The position numbers and the translations under genes are program-made. A stretch of 59,002 bases of DNA. Origin: JBBDSU01 sp040904825. GTDB taxonomy: Bacteria > Actinomycetota > Nitriliruptoria > Nitriliruptorales > Nitriliruptoraceae. The notes under the pieces are model-generated. The model was not told where the DNA came from. It did not search any database and saw only the letters and a list, made by a program, of their open reading frames with translations. The stretch lies in assembly GCA_040904825.1 (NCBI GenBank), contig JBBDSU010000009.1:1-59002 (forward strand). Reading direction: 5' to 3'. This document shows, piece by piece, positions 35,785 to 45,003 of this stretch; position 1 is the first letter of the stretch, and every line of letters begins with the position of its first letter.

Positions 35785-38036
35785 ACAAGCCGGCTGCCAA
35801 CGACCCCGCTCCGGGCGCAAAGTCCGACGCCCTTGCCGCTGAGCAACGCCACATTGATGCGGTTCATGACCGTGTCGATGAATTGCGCTCACGTGCTGAG
35901 CGTCACATGACCGCAACAGCGGCGCAACGGCTTGGGTCAACATTCCAGGCTCAGTTCGAACGGGATGTTGTCGCCCATCACCACGCTGCTCGTGCTTCGC
36001 GCTTCACGTTCGGTGACATTGAGTCACTTGCGTTTGGCCGGCTGGACACCACCCGTGGAGACGTGCTCCATGTCGGCAAGGTGTCAGTCATCGGCGAAGA
36101 TGGAGATGTACTGCTTGTTGACTGGCGTGCGCCAGCTGCGGCGGCCTTCTATCAGGCGACAGCCGCCAATCCGCAGAACGTCGCCCGACGTAGAACCCTG
36201 ACAACCCGAGGACGTAAAGTCATCGATCTTGACGATGAGATCCTCGATGCGCATGCAGCCGACGAGTTGGGGCTCACGTCGGTGACGGGGCAGGGGGCCC
36301 TCCTCGCAGCCCTGGAACGGCGGCGCGATACGTCGATGCACGAAATTGTCGCGACCATCCAGGCGGATCAGGACGACATCATTCGCGCACCAGCCGTGGG
36401 AACCCTGGTGGTCACCGGCGGGCCGGGGACCGGCAAGACCGTCGTAGCGCTGCACAGGGTGGCTCATCTGCTCTACAGAGACAGAGAACGGTTCGCAAGC
36501 CGGGGCGTTTTGGTCGTAGGCCCGTCGCAAGCCTTCACGGACTACACGGCGCGCGTGCTGCCGGCACTTGGTGAGAATCGTGTTGTCCAGCGACCTCTGG
36601 GATCTCTGTGTTCGATTGACGTTCGCTCGGACCGATGGGATGACGACGACATAGCAGCGATAAAAGGCCACCAGTCGATGGCGGAGTTCTGTCGCCGGCT
36701 GTTGCTCGCAGCAATGCCATCCTTGACACTGATGACGCGCTTCAGTGTCGACGGCGTGTCGGCACAGCTTGATGGCAGAGCCATGGAGAAGCTGCGATGG
36801 CGATTTCTACAGCGTCTCAATCCACGTCGTCCTCGCGGTACCTATTCGGCGATGGCGACCAGCGCGCACTCGGCGTTCGATGACGCCATGTGGAAAGCCT
36901 GGCTCACCGCTCGCAGGGCAATGCATTCGTCCATCCCAGACCACCCGGACGACGTCGATTTTGGCGCCTCACTCGACGCATCAGCCTCGGTGACCATGCT
37001 GCGGCGAAGCCTGTGGCCCGATATTGATCCTCATGACCTTCTTCGCCAGTGTGCGGCCGGCACCATCGAAGTCGTTGGGCTCCTGGGGGACCTCATAGGA
37101 GTGGAAGACGCCCAGCGCCTGGCAGACGACTGGGCAGCTCACGAGGACTGGTCAGTCGGTGATATCGCCATCCTCGATGAATTGGGTGCACTGGTTGGAA
37201 CGCCATCGCCTCGCGAAGCCGACCGAAGGATCGACGACGACGGGCTGCCTTCAACATCTGCGACCAAGACGGTCCAGGTCGAACTCCCTGACCTTCATCG
37301 CCGCGACTATCGCGACTTTGCCCATGTGGTCGTCGACGAAGCCCAGGATCTCACTGCGATGCAGTGGCGGTCGCTGGCACGTCGCGGCGAATATGCCTCG
37401 TGGACCGTGGTCGGAGATCTCGCGCAACGGAGCAGCACCAGCGCTCCGGGCACGTGGGACGAGATCACCGGGCTCATAGGGCGCCGACAGGTGGCCACAC
37501 ACACCCTCAACGTCAACTACCGCACACCTGCTGAAATCGCCCACGTTGCACAACACGTCCTGCAGCGTGCCGGAGGAGACACGAGCGCTCGTGCCATCCG
37601 TGATACGGGCCGTCGGCCAGTGTTGGCAACCTGTGACTATCCCGAGCAGGCAGTCTCACCGTTCGTTGAGCGTCTACTGCTCGACCATGACGGCAGCGTT
37701 GCCGTGCTGACAGCCACGTCGCACAACGCGGCTATTGCCGCCGAGGTGGAACGTCGAGCACGCGTCGACAATACCTGGGCACGTGTGCGAGTCATGGATG
37801 TCCGCACGAGCAAAGGGCTGGAGTTCGACGACGTCATCGTCGTCCATCCGGATGGCATCGTGGCCGAATCAGATGCGGGCTGGCGAAACTTGTACATCGC
37901 AACGACCAGAGCGACCCGCAGCCTGACCGTCATTGCGCATCCCGGCACGCAGATGCCCGCACAGCACTTGTTCACAACCATCACGGTCGATGGCGTCGGC
38001 GAACAAGCAGAGGTCAGATCATCGGAAGGAAGCTGA
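35781..38036 (+). CDS. helD: HelD-like superfamily 1 helicase (RNA polymerase recycling factor)
   Basis: A 751-residue UvrD/SF1-type NTPase of the HelD family. The N-terminal about 70 residues form a charged helical arm. DWRAPAAAAFYQAT (near 115) followed by RRRTL is a HelD hallmark. The Walker A GGPGTGKTVVALHR is at about 213 and Walker B VVVDEAQDLTAMQWRSL near 515; the late motif RVMDVRTSKGLEFDDVIVV and NLYIATTRA lie near the C-terminus. HelD removes stalled RNA polymerase from DNA or rRNA genes and in mycobacteria can confer rifampicin tolerance. The GTG start overlaps the ribH stop, so it is expressed from the rib operon. Confidence 0.85.
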   Translation: MNKPAANDPAPGAKSDALAAEQRHIDAVHDRVDELRSRAERHMTATAAQRLGSTFQAQFERDVVAHHHAARASRFTFGDIESLAFGRLDTTRGDVLHVGKVSVIGEDGDVLLVDWRAPAAAAFYQATAANPQNVARRRTLTTRGRKVIDLDDEILDAHAADELGLTSVTGQGALLAALERRRDTSMHEIVATIQADQDDIIRAPAVGTLVVTGGPGTGKTVVALHRVAHLLYRDRERFASRGVLVVGPSQAFTDYTARVLPALGENRVVQRPLGSLCSIDVRSDRWDDDDIAAIKGHQSMAEFCRRLLLAAMPSLTLMTRFSVDGVSAQLDGRAMEKLRWRFLQRLNPRRPRGTYSAMATSAHSAFDDAMWKAWLTARRAMHSSIPDHPDDVDFGASLDASASVTMLRRSLWPDIDPHDLLRQCAAGTIEVVGLLGDLIGVEDAQRLADDWAAHEDWSVGDIAILDELGALVGTPSPREADRRIDDDGLPSTSATKTVQVELPDLHRRDYRDFAHVVVDEAQDLTAMQWRSLARRGEYASWTVVGDLAQRSSTSAPGTWDEITGLIGRRQVATHTLNVNYRTPAEIAHVAQHVLQRAGGDTSARAIRDTGRRPVLATCDYPEQAVSPFVERLLLDHDGSVAVLTATSHNAAIAAEVERRARVDNTWARVRVMDVRTSKGLEFDDVIVVHPDGIVAESDAGWRNLYIATTRATRSLTVIAHPGTQMPAQHLFTTITVDGVGEQAEVRSSEGS

Positions 38037-38751
38037 CGATACTTGACTCGGTCCGGCGGGCGTCAAGATGGCGCGCAAGGATGCCGTAGACCTCGTCACC
38101 GACCATTGTTCTCAGTTCAGTTTCCATGGTGACGTAGAGTGGATTGGGCGAAGTAAAGGCGACGTCGTCGTCGAGACACCACCATCCGAAATCTGACCCG
38201 CCTGTTCCCCAGTGACCTCGTTCGAAGGCAGCGATGGTGTGAATCTCCAGCGTCGAGCCGTCGTTGGCGACCTGTTCGTCAATGGTGCGGTGCAGGGGTA
38301 CCTGCCAGCAGACGGTCGGCTTGTAGGTCATGAGGTGTTTGTCGCGCTGCAGCGCCAAGTGGTGCAACGCGCAACCTTCTCCGCCGGGAAATCCTGAACG
38401 ATTTGCAAAGATGCAGCCATTTTCGACAACACGGGTGTGCACCTCACCTTCTTCGTCGGTCAAGAACACACCTTGATCCATACCGAGCTCATGAAACTGC
38501 ATGGTCGACGGATCGAGTCCCGACGACATCAAGGCTTCTATCGATGCCTGATCATCGTCGTCGTTGAGATAGGCCCCGTGAACGCAACAGCCAATCGCAG
38601 GATCTTGGTCGCCAGGATGAACTCCTCGGCACCCGTTGCCATAGAAGCAGTCATATCCGGACAACAAGAAGGACACGTCGAAGGTGTAGCGCCGATACGC
38701 GTTGGCCGGATCGTCAATGCTGACCCATTCTCGAACCAGACCTGCGACCAC
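38014..38751 (-). CDS. Cysteine-rich protein of unknown function
   Basis: A 245-residue protein. The GTG at 38751 was chosen for AAGGAG nine bases upstream; an ATG at 38781 has no Shine-Dalgarno. Two Cys clusters are visible: GYDCFYGNGC followed by IGCCVHGAYL near residues 35-60, and ENGCIFANRSGFPGGEGCALHHLAL with KPTVCWQVP near 110-155. This layout recalls cysteine-cluster proteins of the YkgJ/DUF3109 kind thought to bind Fe or Zn, but I do not recognise the family with certainty. A tryptophan-rich GWWCLDDD lies near residue 205. Its 3' end overlaps convergent helD by 23 bp. Confidence 0.8.
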   Translation of the reverse strand: MVAGLVREWVSIDDPANAYRRYTFDVSFLLSGYDCFYGNGCRGVHPGDQDPAIGCCVHGAYLNDDDDQASIEALMSSGLDPSTMQFHELGMDQGVFLTDEEGEVHTRVVENGCIFANRSGFPGGEGCALHHLALQRDKHLMTYKPTVCWQVPLHRTIDEQVANDGSTLEIHTIAAFERGHWGTGGSDFGWWCLDDDVAFTSPNPLYVTMETELRTMVGDEVYGILARHLDARRTESSIVSFLPMI

Positions 38752-38883
38752 TTCACACCTTCTCCTTGGGAGTCGCAGCATGCCCTACCTAAGGCCATAA
38801 CGGCAACGGCAGACCGGCGGGCCGCCAACGGTGTGACGGCCACTGCGGTCAGTAGGCTGGAGCCATAGAAAGGGAGGCAGTCG

Positions 38884-39876
38884 GTGGCATCGCCTTCTTC
38901 CGCTTCGTCGGTTGCAACGCAAGCCGAAGCATCGCGTCAAGGCGCACCCTCGGCAGGCACCATTCGACCTGTAGAAGCGCAGCATCGCTGGCTGCATCAC
39001 CTGCGCGTTGAACGGGGTTTAGCGCACAACACCGTCAGCGCTTACGAACGTGACCTGGGTCAGTGGTCGACGTTTCTTGATGAGCGTGGCATTGACGACA
39101 TGGGCGATGTGAGGACCAGCGACGTTGCTGAATTTGCCGCCTGGCTGCGGCAGTGCCAATCCTCACGAGGCAGACCGTTTGCCCCGTCAAGCGTCGCACG
39201 CATGCTCGTTGCGGTGCGTGGGTTGCATCGCTTCCTCGCGGTAGAAGAGATGATCGACAGCGACGTGACCGCAAGCCTGGAGGTTCCGGCAGTCGGCCGC
39301 CCATTGCCGAAGGCGCTGTCGGTCGATGATGTCGAGCGCCTCCTCAACGCACCAACCGACGATCGTCCCACCGGGCATCGCGACAGGGCCCTCCTTGAGT
39401 TGTTGTACTCAGCGGGACTTCGGATCTCGGAGGTGGTGGACGCCGATGTCGACGACATTGATACGGCTGAGCGACTCATCCGTGTTGTTGGAAAAGGTGA
39501 TCGCCCCAGAATTGCGCCATACGGCGAATTTGCTGATCGCGCGCTGACTCGATGGCTTCAGGTCAGGGCGGTCCTGGGTCCTCCTCGTGGTCCGGCACTG
39601 TTCATCAACACTCGAGGCGGCCGTCTGACGAGGCAAGGTGCCTGGAAAATCGTCCGCAAGCATGCGGAGAAGGTCGGTCTGGCAGGACGTGTCTCGCCCC
39701 ACACGTTGCGCCACTGTTTCGCGACGCATCTCCTCGATGGCGGCGCCGATGTTCGCGCTGTGCAGGAGCTGTTGGGGCACGCAAGCGTGACAACAACGCA
39801 GATATACACCCTGGTCAGTCGACGGATGCTCAGTGACGTCTATGACCGAGCACACCCACGGGCGCGCCGCGAATGA
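38884..39876 (+). CDS. xerD: Tyrosine recombinase XerD
   Basis: A 330-residue site-specific recombinase. The N-terminal SAM-like core-binding domain has HLRVERGLAHNTVSAYERDL. The catalytic domain holds the full set: Arg in SAGLRISEV, Lys in VVGKGDRPR, HTLRHCFATHLLDGG (H-x-x-R), His in LLGHASVTTTQ and nucleophile Tyr in QIYTLVS. The first about 25 residues are a low-complexity extension. It is most likely the XerD that resolves chromosome dimers at dif, not a phage integrase, because no mobile-element genes are nearby. The start is GTG after GGGAGG. Confidence 0.92.
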   Translation: MASPSSASSVATQAEASRQGAPSAGTIRPVEAQHRWLHHLRVERGLAHNTVSAYERDLGQWSTFLDERGIDDMGDVRTSDVAEFAAWLRQCQSSRGRPFAPSSVARMLVAVRGLHRFLAVEEMIDSDVTASLEVPAVGRPLPKALSVDDVERLLNAPTDDRPTGHRDRALLELLYSAGLRISEVVDADVDDIDTAERLIRVVGKGDRPRIAPYGEFADRALTRWLQVRAVLGPPRGPALFINTRGGRLTRQGAWKIVRKHAEKVGLAGRVSPHTLRHCFATHLLDGGADVRAVQELLGHASVTTTQIYTLVSRRMLSDVYDRAHPRARRE

Positions 39877-40031
39877 CGTCTCGACAGCGGGCGACGTGAT
39901 GATTGGTGTACCGACTCAAGGCGAGATGTGTCGACTGCGGGCACGTCGCATCGCCGTCGTGTCTGGCCTCAATAGGGTGCTTCGCATCGCGAACATGGCA
40001 TGATGCCCGCCACTACCTCTAAGGAACGAAG

Positions 40032-41351
40032 ATGACGTGGCAACCGGCGACGCTCATCGCCCGCAAGCGTGACGGCGGATCGCTGTCGGCGAAAGAATTG
40101 CGCCAGTTCATCGGGGCCTACCTGGCAGGTGATGTTGACGATGCGCAGGTCGCCGCGTTCCTGATGGCAGGAGTCATCAACGGATTTACGACCGATGAGG
40201 CTGTCGCGTTGACCGAAGTCCTCGTCGAATCGGGGGACGTTGTCGACCTCAACGGCATGCGAGGTCCAACGGTTGACAAGCATTCGACCGGGGGAGTGGG
40301 CGATACCACCACCCTGGTCGTTGCCCCGCTTCTGGCGGCAGCAGGATGCCAGGTCGCAAAGTTGTCGGGCCGTGGTTTGGGACATACCGGTGGCACGCTC
40401 GACAAGCTCGCATCCATTCCCGGCATGTCGGTTGACCTCGACGCGGCTGCCATGCGGGAACAGGTCGACCGCATCGGCCTTGCGGTGGTATCGGCCACTG
40501 GCGACCTCGTTCCAGCCGATAAGCGCCTTTATGCGCTTCGTGATGTAACCGCCACGGTGCCGAGTCAAGCCTTGATTGCCTCGAGCGTCATGAGCAAAAA
40601 GATCGCCGGAGGCGCCGCACACGTTCTGCTCGACGTCAAGACTGGCGACGGCGCGTTCATGGCCGAGGTTGACGACGCCATCGCTCTCGCGCGACTTTGC
40701 GTCGATATAGGCCAAGCCAATAATCGTCGGACTGGCGCAGTCGTCTCCGACATGTCCCAACCCCTGGGCGATGGGGTGGGCAATGCATTGGAAGTCGCGG
40801 TCGCTGTAGAAACGTTGCGGGGAGAGCGTGGCGGTCGGTTTCGACAGCTGTGCCTGCATTTGGCGGCCCGGACGCTCGAGCTGACTGGATCAACGCGAGG
40901 CAGCGCCGAGACGGACGTTGCAGCCCTTCTGGACTCGGGCGCAGCGCTTGAAAAGTTCGGTGCGCTCGTTGCAGCGCAAGGTGGAGATTCTCGGGTCGTC
41001 GACGATCCGTGGTCAGTGCTTCCTCGCGCACCGGTCGTAGTCGATTGGGTGCCGCCCGCAGGTGTGATCGCCGCGTTTGCCTGCAAGCGCTTGGGGGAGT
41101 TGGCAGGGGAACTTGGTGCCGGGCGACGTCGCCAGGACGACATCATCGATCCGGCGGTTGGATTTGAAGTCATGGTCCGCGTGGGCGACGCTGTCGACGG
41201 ATCGATGCCAGCCGTACGGATTCATGCGCGGACTGATGCCGACGCTGACCTCGCCGCCCAGACGTTGACGGAGATTGTCACGGTGGCGCAAGCCGATGTC
41301 ACGCCACCAGATCTCATCGCAGCGGAAATTGGATTCGAGGCATTGACGTGA
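40032..41351 (+). CDS. deoA: Thymidine / pyrimidine-nucleoside phosphorylase
   Basis: A 439-residue enzyme that splits pyrimidine nucleosides with phosphate. The glycosyltransferase family 3 N-domain starts PATLIARKRDGG. The phosphate-binding KHSTGGVGDTTTL is near residue 83 and the family signature SGRGLGHTGGTLDKL near residue 112. VMSKKIAGGAAHVLLDVKTGDGAF supplies the base-binding Lys. The C-terminal domain ends near residue 430. ATG follows AAGGA. A 155-bp spacer separates it from xerD. A salvage role complements the de novo genes elsewhere in the window. Confidence 0.94.
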   Translation: MTWQPATLIARKRDGGSLSAKELRQFIGAYLAGDVDDAQVAAFLMAGVINGFTTDEAVALTEVLVESGDVVDLNGMRGPTVDKHSTGGVGDTTTLVVAPLLAAAGCQVAKLSGRGLGHTGGTLDKLASIPGMSVDLDAAAMREQVDRIGLAVVSATGDLVPADKRLYALRDVTATVPSQALIASSVMSKKIAGGAAHVLLDVKTGDGAFMAEVDDAIALARLCVDIGQANNRRTGAVVSDMSQPLGDGVGNALEVAVAVETLRGERGGRFRQLCLHLAARTLELTGSTRGSAETDVAALLDSGAALEKFGALVAAQGGDSRVVDDPWSVLPRAPVVVDWVPPAGVIAAFACKRLGELAGELGAGRRRQDDIIDPAVGFEVMVRVGDAVDGSMPAVRIHARTDADADLAAQTLTEIVTVAQADVTPPDLIAAEIGFEALT

Positions 41352-42277
41352 ACAACGAACCTCCCTCTGAATTTCCCTCGTGGCCACCGTTTGACGGATC
41401 TGGTGACGATGGTCGGCACCAAGGACGGCACGACTCCATCGCTGGTGGCGCATTGACGTTGAATGACTCGATCGCATTGATGGCGCGGCTGTTGTCGATC
41501 GGTCGGCGCACCATGCTGCTGTCCGTCTTCGTCCTGCTCGTTCCTTACCAGATCGTTGCCGGCATCTATCTCAACAATACGCTCGATCCCGATGTTGTCA
41601 CTGCCGTGGTCGCAGGGGACGCCCAACCTGGGTCGTTAGCGGGTGTTCTCACCGCCGTTGGCTCGGTCGCGATCTTGGGGATGTTTCTGACCGTGGTCGT
41701 CGCAGGCGCCATCGTCGCCGCTGCCCACGCGGGAGACATGCGACTGTCCGTCGGCACCGCCGTGCGTATCGGATTCGACCGATCAGGTGCCACACTGGGC
41801 GCGCAGGTCATGCTGTTCGTCATCTTGATCGCTGGCTTCGTCGCAATCACGGTGCTCCTTTCGCCGGTGGTCATGCTCGTACCGGCTCTGGGCATCATCG
41901 CGGTCACAATGACCGTCATTGCTTTCATCTTCGTAGGGATGGCTGTGTCGTACCTCGTCGTGCCTGTAGCTGTCTTGGAAGCCCGGGGCCCTGTGGCCAG
42001 CCTCAAACGAGCAGTGACAATCGCCTGGCAAAGGAAAGGGCGCCTCGCTGGCATTATGGGGCTTGTCGCAGCAGGGCTCGTCATCGTCGCAATGCTGGGC
42101 TCAATCGCTGTTGGCGTGATGTTGTTGATTGCGCCGGCGCTTGGTGTGGTCATCGAAACATCGTTCATGATGATCATGACATTGGTGTCATCTCCGGTGA
42201 CCGCATTGGCCGGGTACGTCGTATGGGTCGACGCCAAGAACCGAGAAGGTGGACGCGCCTGGCCACAGGCGCAATAG
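41348..42277 (+). CDS. Polytopic membrane protein of unknown function
   Basis: A 309-residue protein. A polar, His/Asp/Gly-rich N-terminus of about 35 residues precedes at least six hydrophobic segments, at about 55-75, 95-125, 155-178, 180-205, 225-250 and 255-290. Between them lie short basic loops such as KRAVTIAWQRKGR. The pattern resembles the membrane domains attached to glycerophosphodiester phosphodiesterases, and many free-standing actinobacterial proteins of that type have no known role. I assign no function. It starts with GTG overlapping the deoA stop by four bases, so it is co-translated with deoA. Confidence 0.75.
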   Translation: MNNEPPSEFPSWPPFDGSGDDGRHQGRHDSIAGGALTLNDSIALMARLLSIGRRTMLLSVFVLLVPYQIVAGIYLNNTLDPDVVTAVVAGDAQPGSLAGVLTAVGSVAILGMFLTVVVAGAIVAAAHAGDMRLSVGTAVRIGFDRSGATLGAQVMLFVILIAGFVAITVLLSPVVMLVPALGIIAVTMTVIAFIFVGMAVSYLVVPVAVLEARGPVASLKRAVTIAWQRKGRLAGIMGLVAAGLVIVAMLGSIAVGVMLLIAPALGVVIETSFMMIMTLVSSPVTALAGYVVWVDAKNREGGRAWPQAQ

Positions 42278-42340
42278 GCTCTCAGGCACCTCCGGGAGTC
42301 GACTCACCGCGAGGCCAGACACGAGGATGGATGGCGCCAG

Positions 42341-43255
42341 GTGACCTACCAGGTCAAGCTTGAGGTCTTTGAAGGTCCGTTCGACCTGTTGTTGCAGCTG
42401 ATCGCTCGGCGACGCCTCGACATCACTGAGATCGATCTTGCCGATATCACCGCAGACTTCCTTGGTCACCTCGGAGGGCAGCTAGAAACATTCGATCTTG
42501 AGACCGCTACCCGCTTTCTGGTCATCGCTGCCACCCTCGTTGAACTCAAGGCAGCTCGATTGCTGCCTTCCGAGGAGCGCGACGAGGTCGAGGATCTCCT
42601 GGCCGATGCGCGTGACCTGTTGTACGCGCGCCTGCTTGAGTACCGCGCCTTTCGCGACGTGGCGCGACTCGTTGAGAACCGCCTCGACCGCTTCGCAGCG
42701 AGCCGCGGTCGCGACGTGGCCCCCGAATCATGGATCGTCCGCCTCGTGCCGGATACGCCGCTGCCAGTTGATGCCACCGGCCTGGCCGCCCTGGCGGCCG
42801 CCGCGACTGCTCCCCGAGCCGATCCGTCTGTTGACCTGGGCCACATCAGGCGGACATACCTGACCATCAGGGACGCAGCACGGCAAGTCCTTGATGCATT
42901 GCCTGCCCCAGGCGAGCAAACATCGTTCGCTGATATCGCAAGAGCACGCGACCGGTCCGATCGGGTGGTGATGTTCCTGGCGTTGCTTGAACTGTTCAAG
43001 CTCGGCCACGTCGGCCTCGAACAACCACACCATAGGCGGGCGCTGTTGGTCGGTCGGCTTGAGGGTGGCCAGGACCTGGATGCCCTGATAGATGCTGACG
43101 AAGAACTCGTTGTCACCTCGCCCGAGAGCGGCGAGGTGACAACTCCCGACGTGGAGCAAGATCGTCGGCACGACGACGTCGGCGAAACAAGCGCGGGTGG
43201 CGAATCCCGAGCAGAGCCTGTGGACGCAACGGCCCGGCAGATGAGGTTGGCATGA
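42341..43255 (+). CDS. scpA: Segregation and condensation protein A
   Basis: A 304-residue kleisin that bridges the two SMC heads in bacterial condensin. The N-terminal FEGPFDLLLQLIARRRLDITEIDLADIT (landmark) binds the SMC neck. The central VIAATLVELKAARLLP and LLADARDLLYARLLEYRAF match the family. The C-terminal winged helix (VMFLALLELFKLGHVGLEQ) binds the SMC cap. An extra acidic tail of about 50 residues ends the protein. The start is GTG at 42341; the ATG ten bases earlier is out of frame. It overlaps scpB by four bases. Confidence 0.95.
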   Translation: MTYQVKLEVFEGPFDLLLQLIARRRLDITEIDLADITADFLGHLGGQLETFDLETATRFLVIAATLVELKAARLLPSEERDEVEDLLADARDLLYARLLEYRAFRDVARLVENRLDRFAASRGRDVAPESWIVRLVPDTPLPVDATGLAALAAAATAPRADPSVDLGHIRRTYLTIRDAARQVLDALPAPGEQTSFADIARARDRSDRVVMFLALLELFKLGHVGLEQPHHRRALLVGRLEGGQDLDALIDADEELVVTSPESGEVTTPDVEQDRRHDDVGETSAGGESRAEPVDATARQMRLA

Positions 43256-44277
43256 CGAAGTCGAAACGCGAGTCGGCTGATTCGACCATGGCGTCCCTGG
43301 ACGAGGCGGCGACCACCGGCGCTGCACTGCCTACGGTCGGATCGCTGCCGCCTGCCGAGGCTCTCGCACACCTCGGCAACGATGGACGGCAAGCGATCGA
43401 AGCGTTGCTGTTCCTGGCCGACGAACCCGTCGCTGTTGACACCATTGCTGACGCCATCGAGGCTGATCCTCACGTCGTTGCAGGTGCGTTAACAGCGTTG
43501 CAGGCCCGTTACGAAGAGGAGCGACGTGGCATGGAGATTCGCCATGCCGCAGGTGGGTGGCGGATGTACTCGGCTCCGGCAGCTCGACCAGCGCTGGAAC
43601 GATGGGCCTTGACCGGCCGCACCGGACGTTTGACCCAAGCGGCGTTAGAAACCCTGGCGGTGATTGCCTACAAGCAACCCATCAGCCGGCAGGACATCGG
43701 AGAGATCCGCGGCGTCTCAGCCGATGGCGCAGTCCGCAGCTTGGTGGCGCGCGGGCTGGTGATGGAAGTGGGCCGAGACGAAGGCCCGGGCCAAGCGGTG
43801 CTGTACGGAACCACTGCCGCGTTGCTTGAACGCCTGGGTCTCGACAGTCTCGATGAGTTGCCGCCTTTGACCGATTACCTTCCTGATGCGCCAGCTCCAG
43901 ACGAGCCTGAACTGGGCGCACTGAAAGAGATTCGGAAGCGCTTGGCGGCAGCCGGAGGCAGAGAAGATCAGCCCGATCCTGGCGGCGACCTCGACGCGAT
44001 GCCGGCACCACAGATCCGCACTCCTCGTTCGATCGGAGATATGGACGTCCTCACCGATCGATTGGAAGTCGCCGCCCGCAGCGCAATGAGTCGGCTCCGG
44101 CGCGCCATGGATCCCGATGGTGACGACGACAATGATGTGCAGTTGGACGACCACGCCACGTCGGCGCTGGATCCTGACGACACTGACCGTGATGAACCCA
44201 CCGGCCACCCGCGTGTGCGTGGCGTAACGACTGAGCCCGACGGTCCTTACGACGTCGAAGGAGACGACGATGCCTGA
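43252..44277 (+). CDS. scpB: Segregation and condensation protein B
   Basis: A 341-residue protein whose core (about 45-200) is the two-winged-helix ScpB: AIEALLFLADEPVAVDTIADAI, LTQAALETLAVIAYKQPISRQDIGEIRGVSADGAV (landmarks) and GTTAALLERLGLDSLDELP. It dimerises and binds ScpA in the SMC complex. The core is flanked by an N-terminal extension of about 44 residues and a very long acidic C-terminal tail of about 125 residues rich in Asp, which is unusual against the normal 180-220 residues. It overlaps scpA and rluB. Confidence 0.95.
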   Translation: MTKSKRESADSTMASLDEAATTGAALPTVGSLPPAEALAHLGNDGRQAIEALLFLADEPVAVDTIADAIEADPHVVAGALTALQARYEEERRGMEIRHAAGGWRMYSAPAARPALERWALTGRTGRLTQAALETLAVIAYKQPISRQDIGEIRGVSADGAVRSLVARGLVMEVGRDEGPGQAVLYGTTAALLERLGLDSLDELPPLTDYLPDAPAPDEPELGALKEIRKRLAAAGGREDQPDPGGDLDAMPAPQIRTPRSIGDMDVLTDRLEVAARSAMSRLRRAMDPDGDDDNDVQLDDHATSALDPDDTDRDEPTGHPRVRGVTTEPDGPYDVEGDDDA

Positions 44278-45001
44278 GCAACGCCTGCAGAAGGTGATGG
44301 CTGCGGCCGGCATCGCATCGCGTCGCGCGAGTGAAGAATTGATTGCGCAGGGCCGGGTCAGTGTCAACGGCACCGTGGCTCAGCTAGGCGACAAAGCCGA
44401 CGTCGACCGGGATGTAGTTGAGCTTGACGGCGAACGCATCAACGTTGATCCCGAGCGTGTGTATGTCATGCTCAACAAGCCGCGCGGTGTCATCACCACA
44501 GCCGATGATCCTCAAGGCCGCCCAACCGTGATGGACCTGATCAATTTGCCGATGCGATTGTTTTCCGTCGGGCGCCTGGATCAAGACACCGAAGGGTTGC
44601 TGCTGTTGACCAATGACGGTGACCTGGCTCACAGCCTGATGCACCCGTCGTTCGAAGTCGAGCGTGTCTACGTCGCGCTTGTGCCCGGGCCGGTCCGCAA
44701 GCGAGCACTCGCACAAATGCGCGAAGGTGTTGAGCTCGACGACGGCATCGCGCGGGCAAAACGAGTGCGAGTACTCGAAGCAGAACGAGGCAAAGCGCTC
44801 GTCGAGCTTGTCATGACCGAAGGACGCAAGCGCGAAGTTCGCCGCATGCTCGGCGCGCTCGGCCTGACCGTTGAACGACTCGCCCGCGTCGCATATGGCG
44901 AGGTTGAGCTTGGCGATTTGCGCCAGGGTAAGTGGCGCTTCCTGACCCAGCAGGAAATAGGCCGGCTGCACGCAAGTGCGACCGTGGGTGACAGAGGATG
45001 A
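44270..45001 (+). CDS. rluB: 23S rRNA pseudouridine synthase, RluB/RsuA family
   Basis: A 243-residue enzyme. The N-terminal S4 RNA-binding domain (about 3-60) has RLQKVMAAAGIASRRASEELI. The catalytic domain has the nucleophilic Asp in VGRLDQDTEGLLLLTNDGDL and the RsuA/RluB-type GRKREVRRMLGALG near residue 190. In RluB the target is U2605 of 23S rRNA by E. coli numbering; this target is inferred from family and from the scpAB-rluB order common in Gram-positives. Its start overlaps scpB by eight bases and its end overlaps aroH. Confidence 0.93.
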   Translation: MPEQRLQKVMAAAGIASRRASEELIAQGRVSVNGTVAQLGDKADVDRDVVELDGERINVDPERVYVMLNKPRGVITTADDPQGRPTVMDLINLPMRLFSVGRLDQDTEGLLLLTNDGDLAHSLMHPSFEVERVYVALVPGPVRKRALAQMREGVELDDGIARAKRVRVLEAERGKALVELVMTEGRKREVRRMLGALGLTVERLARVAYGEVELGDLRQGKWRFLTQQEIGRLHASATVGDRG

Positions 45002-45003
45002 TG

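Noticed and set aside
39877..40031. Short ORFs between xerD and deoA (for example from ATG 39899, 34 codons).
   Set aside because: No Shine-Dalgarno and no protein-like composition; treated as spacer.
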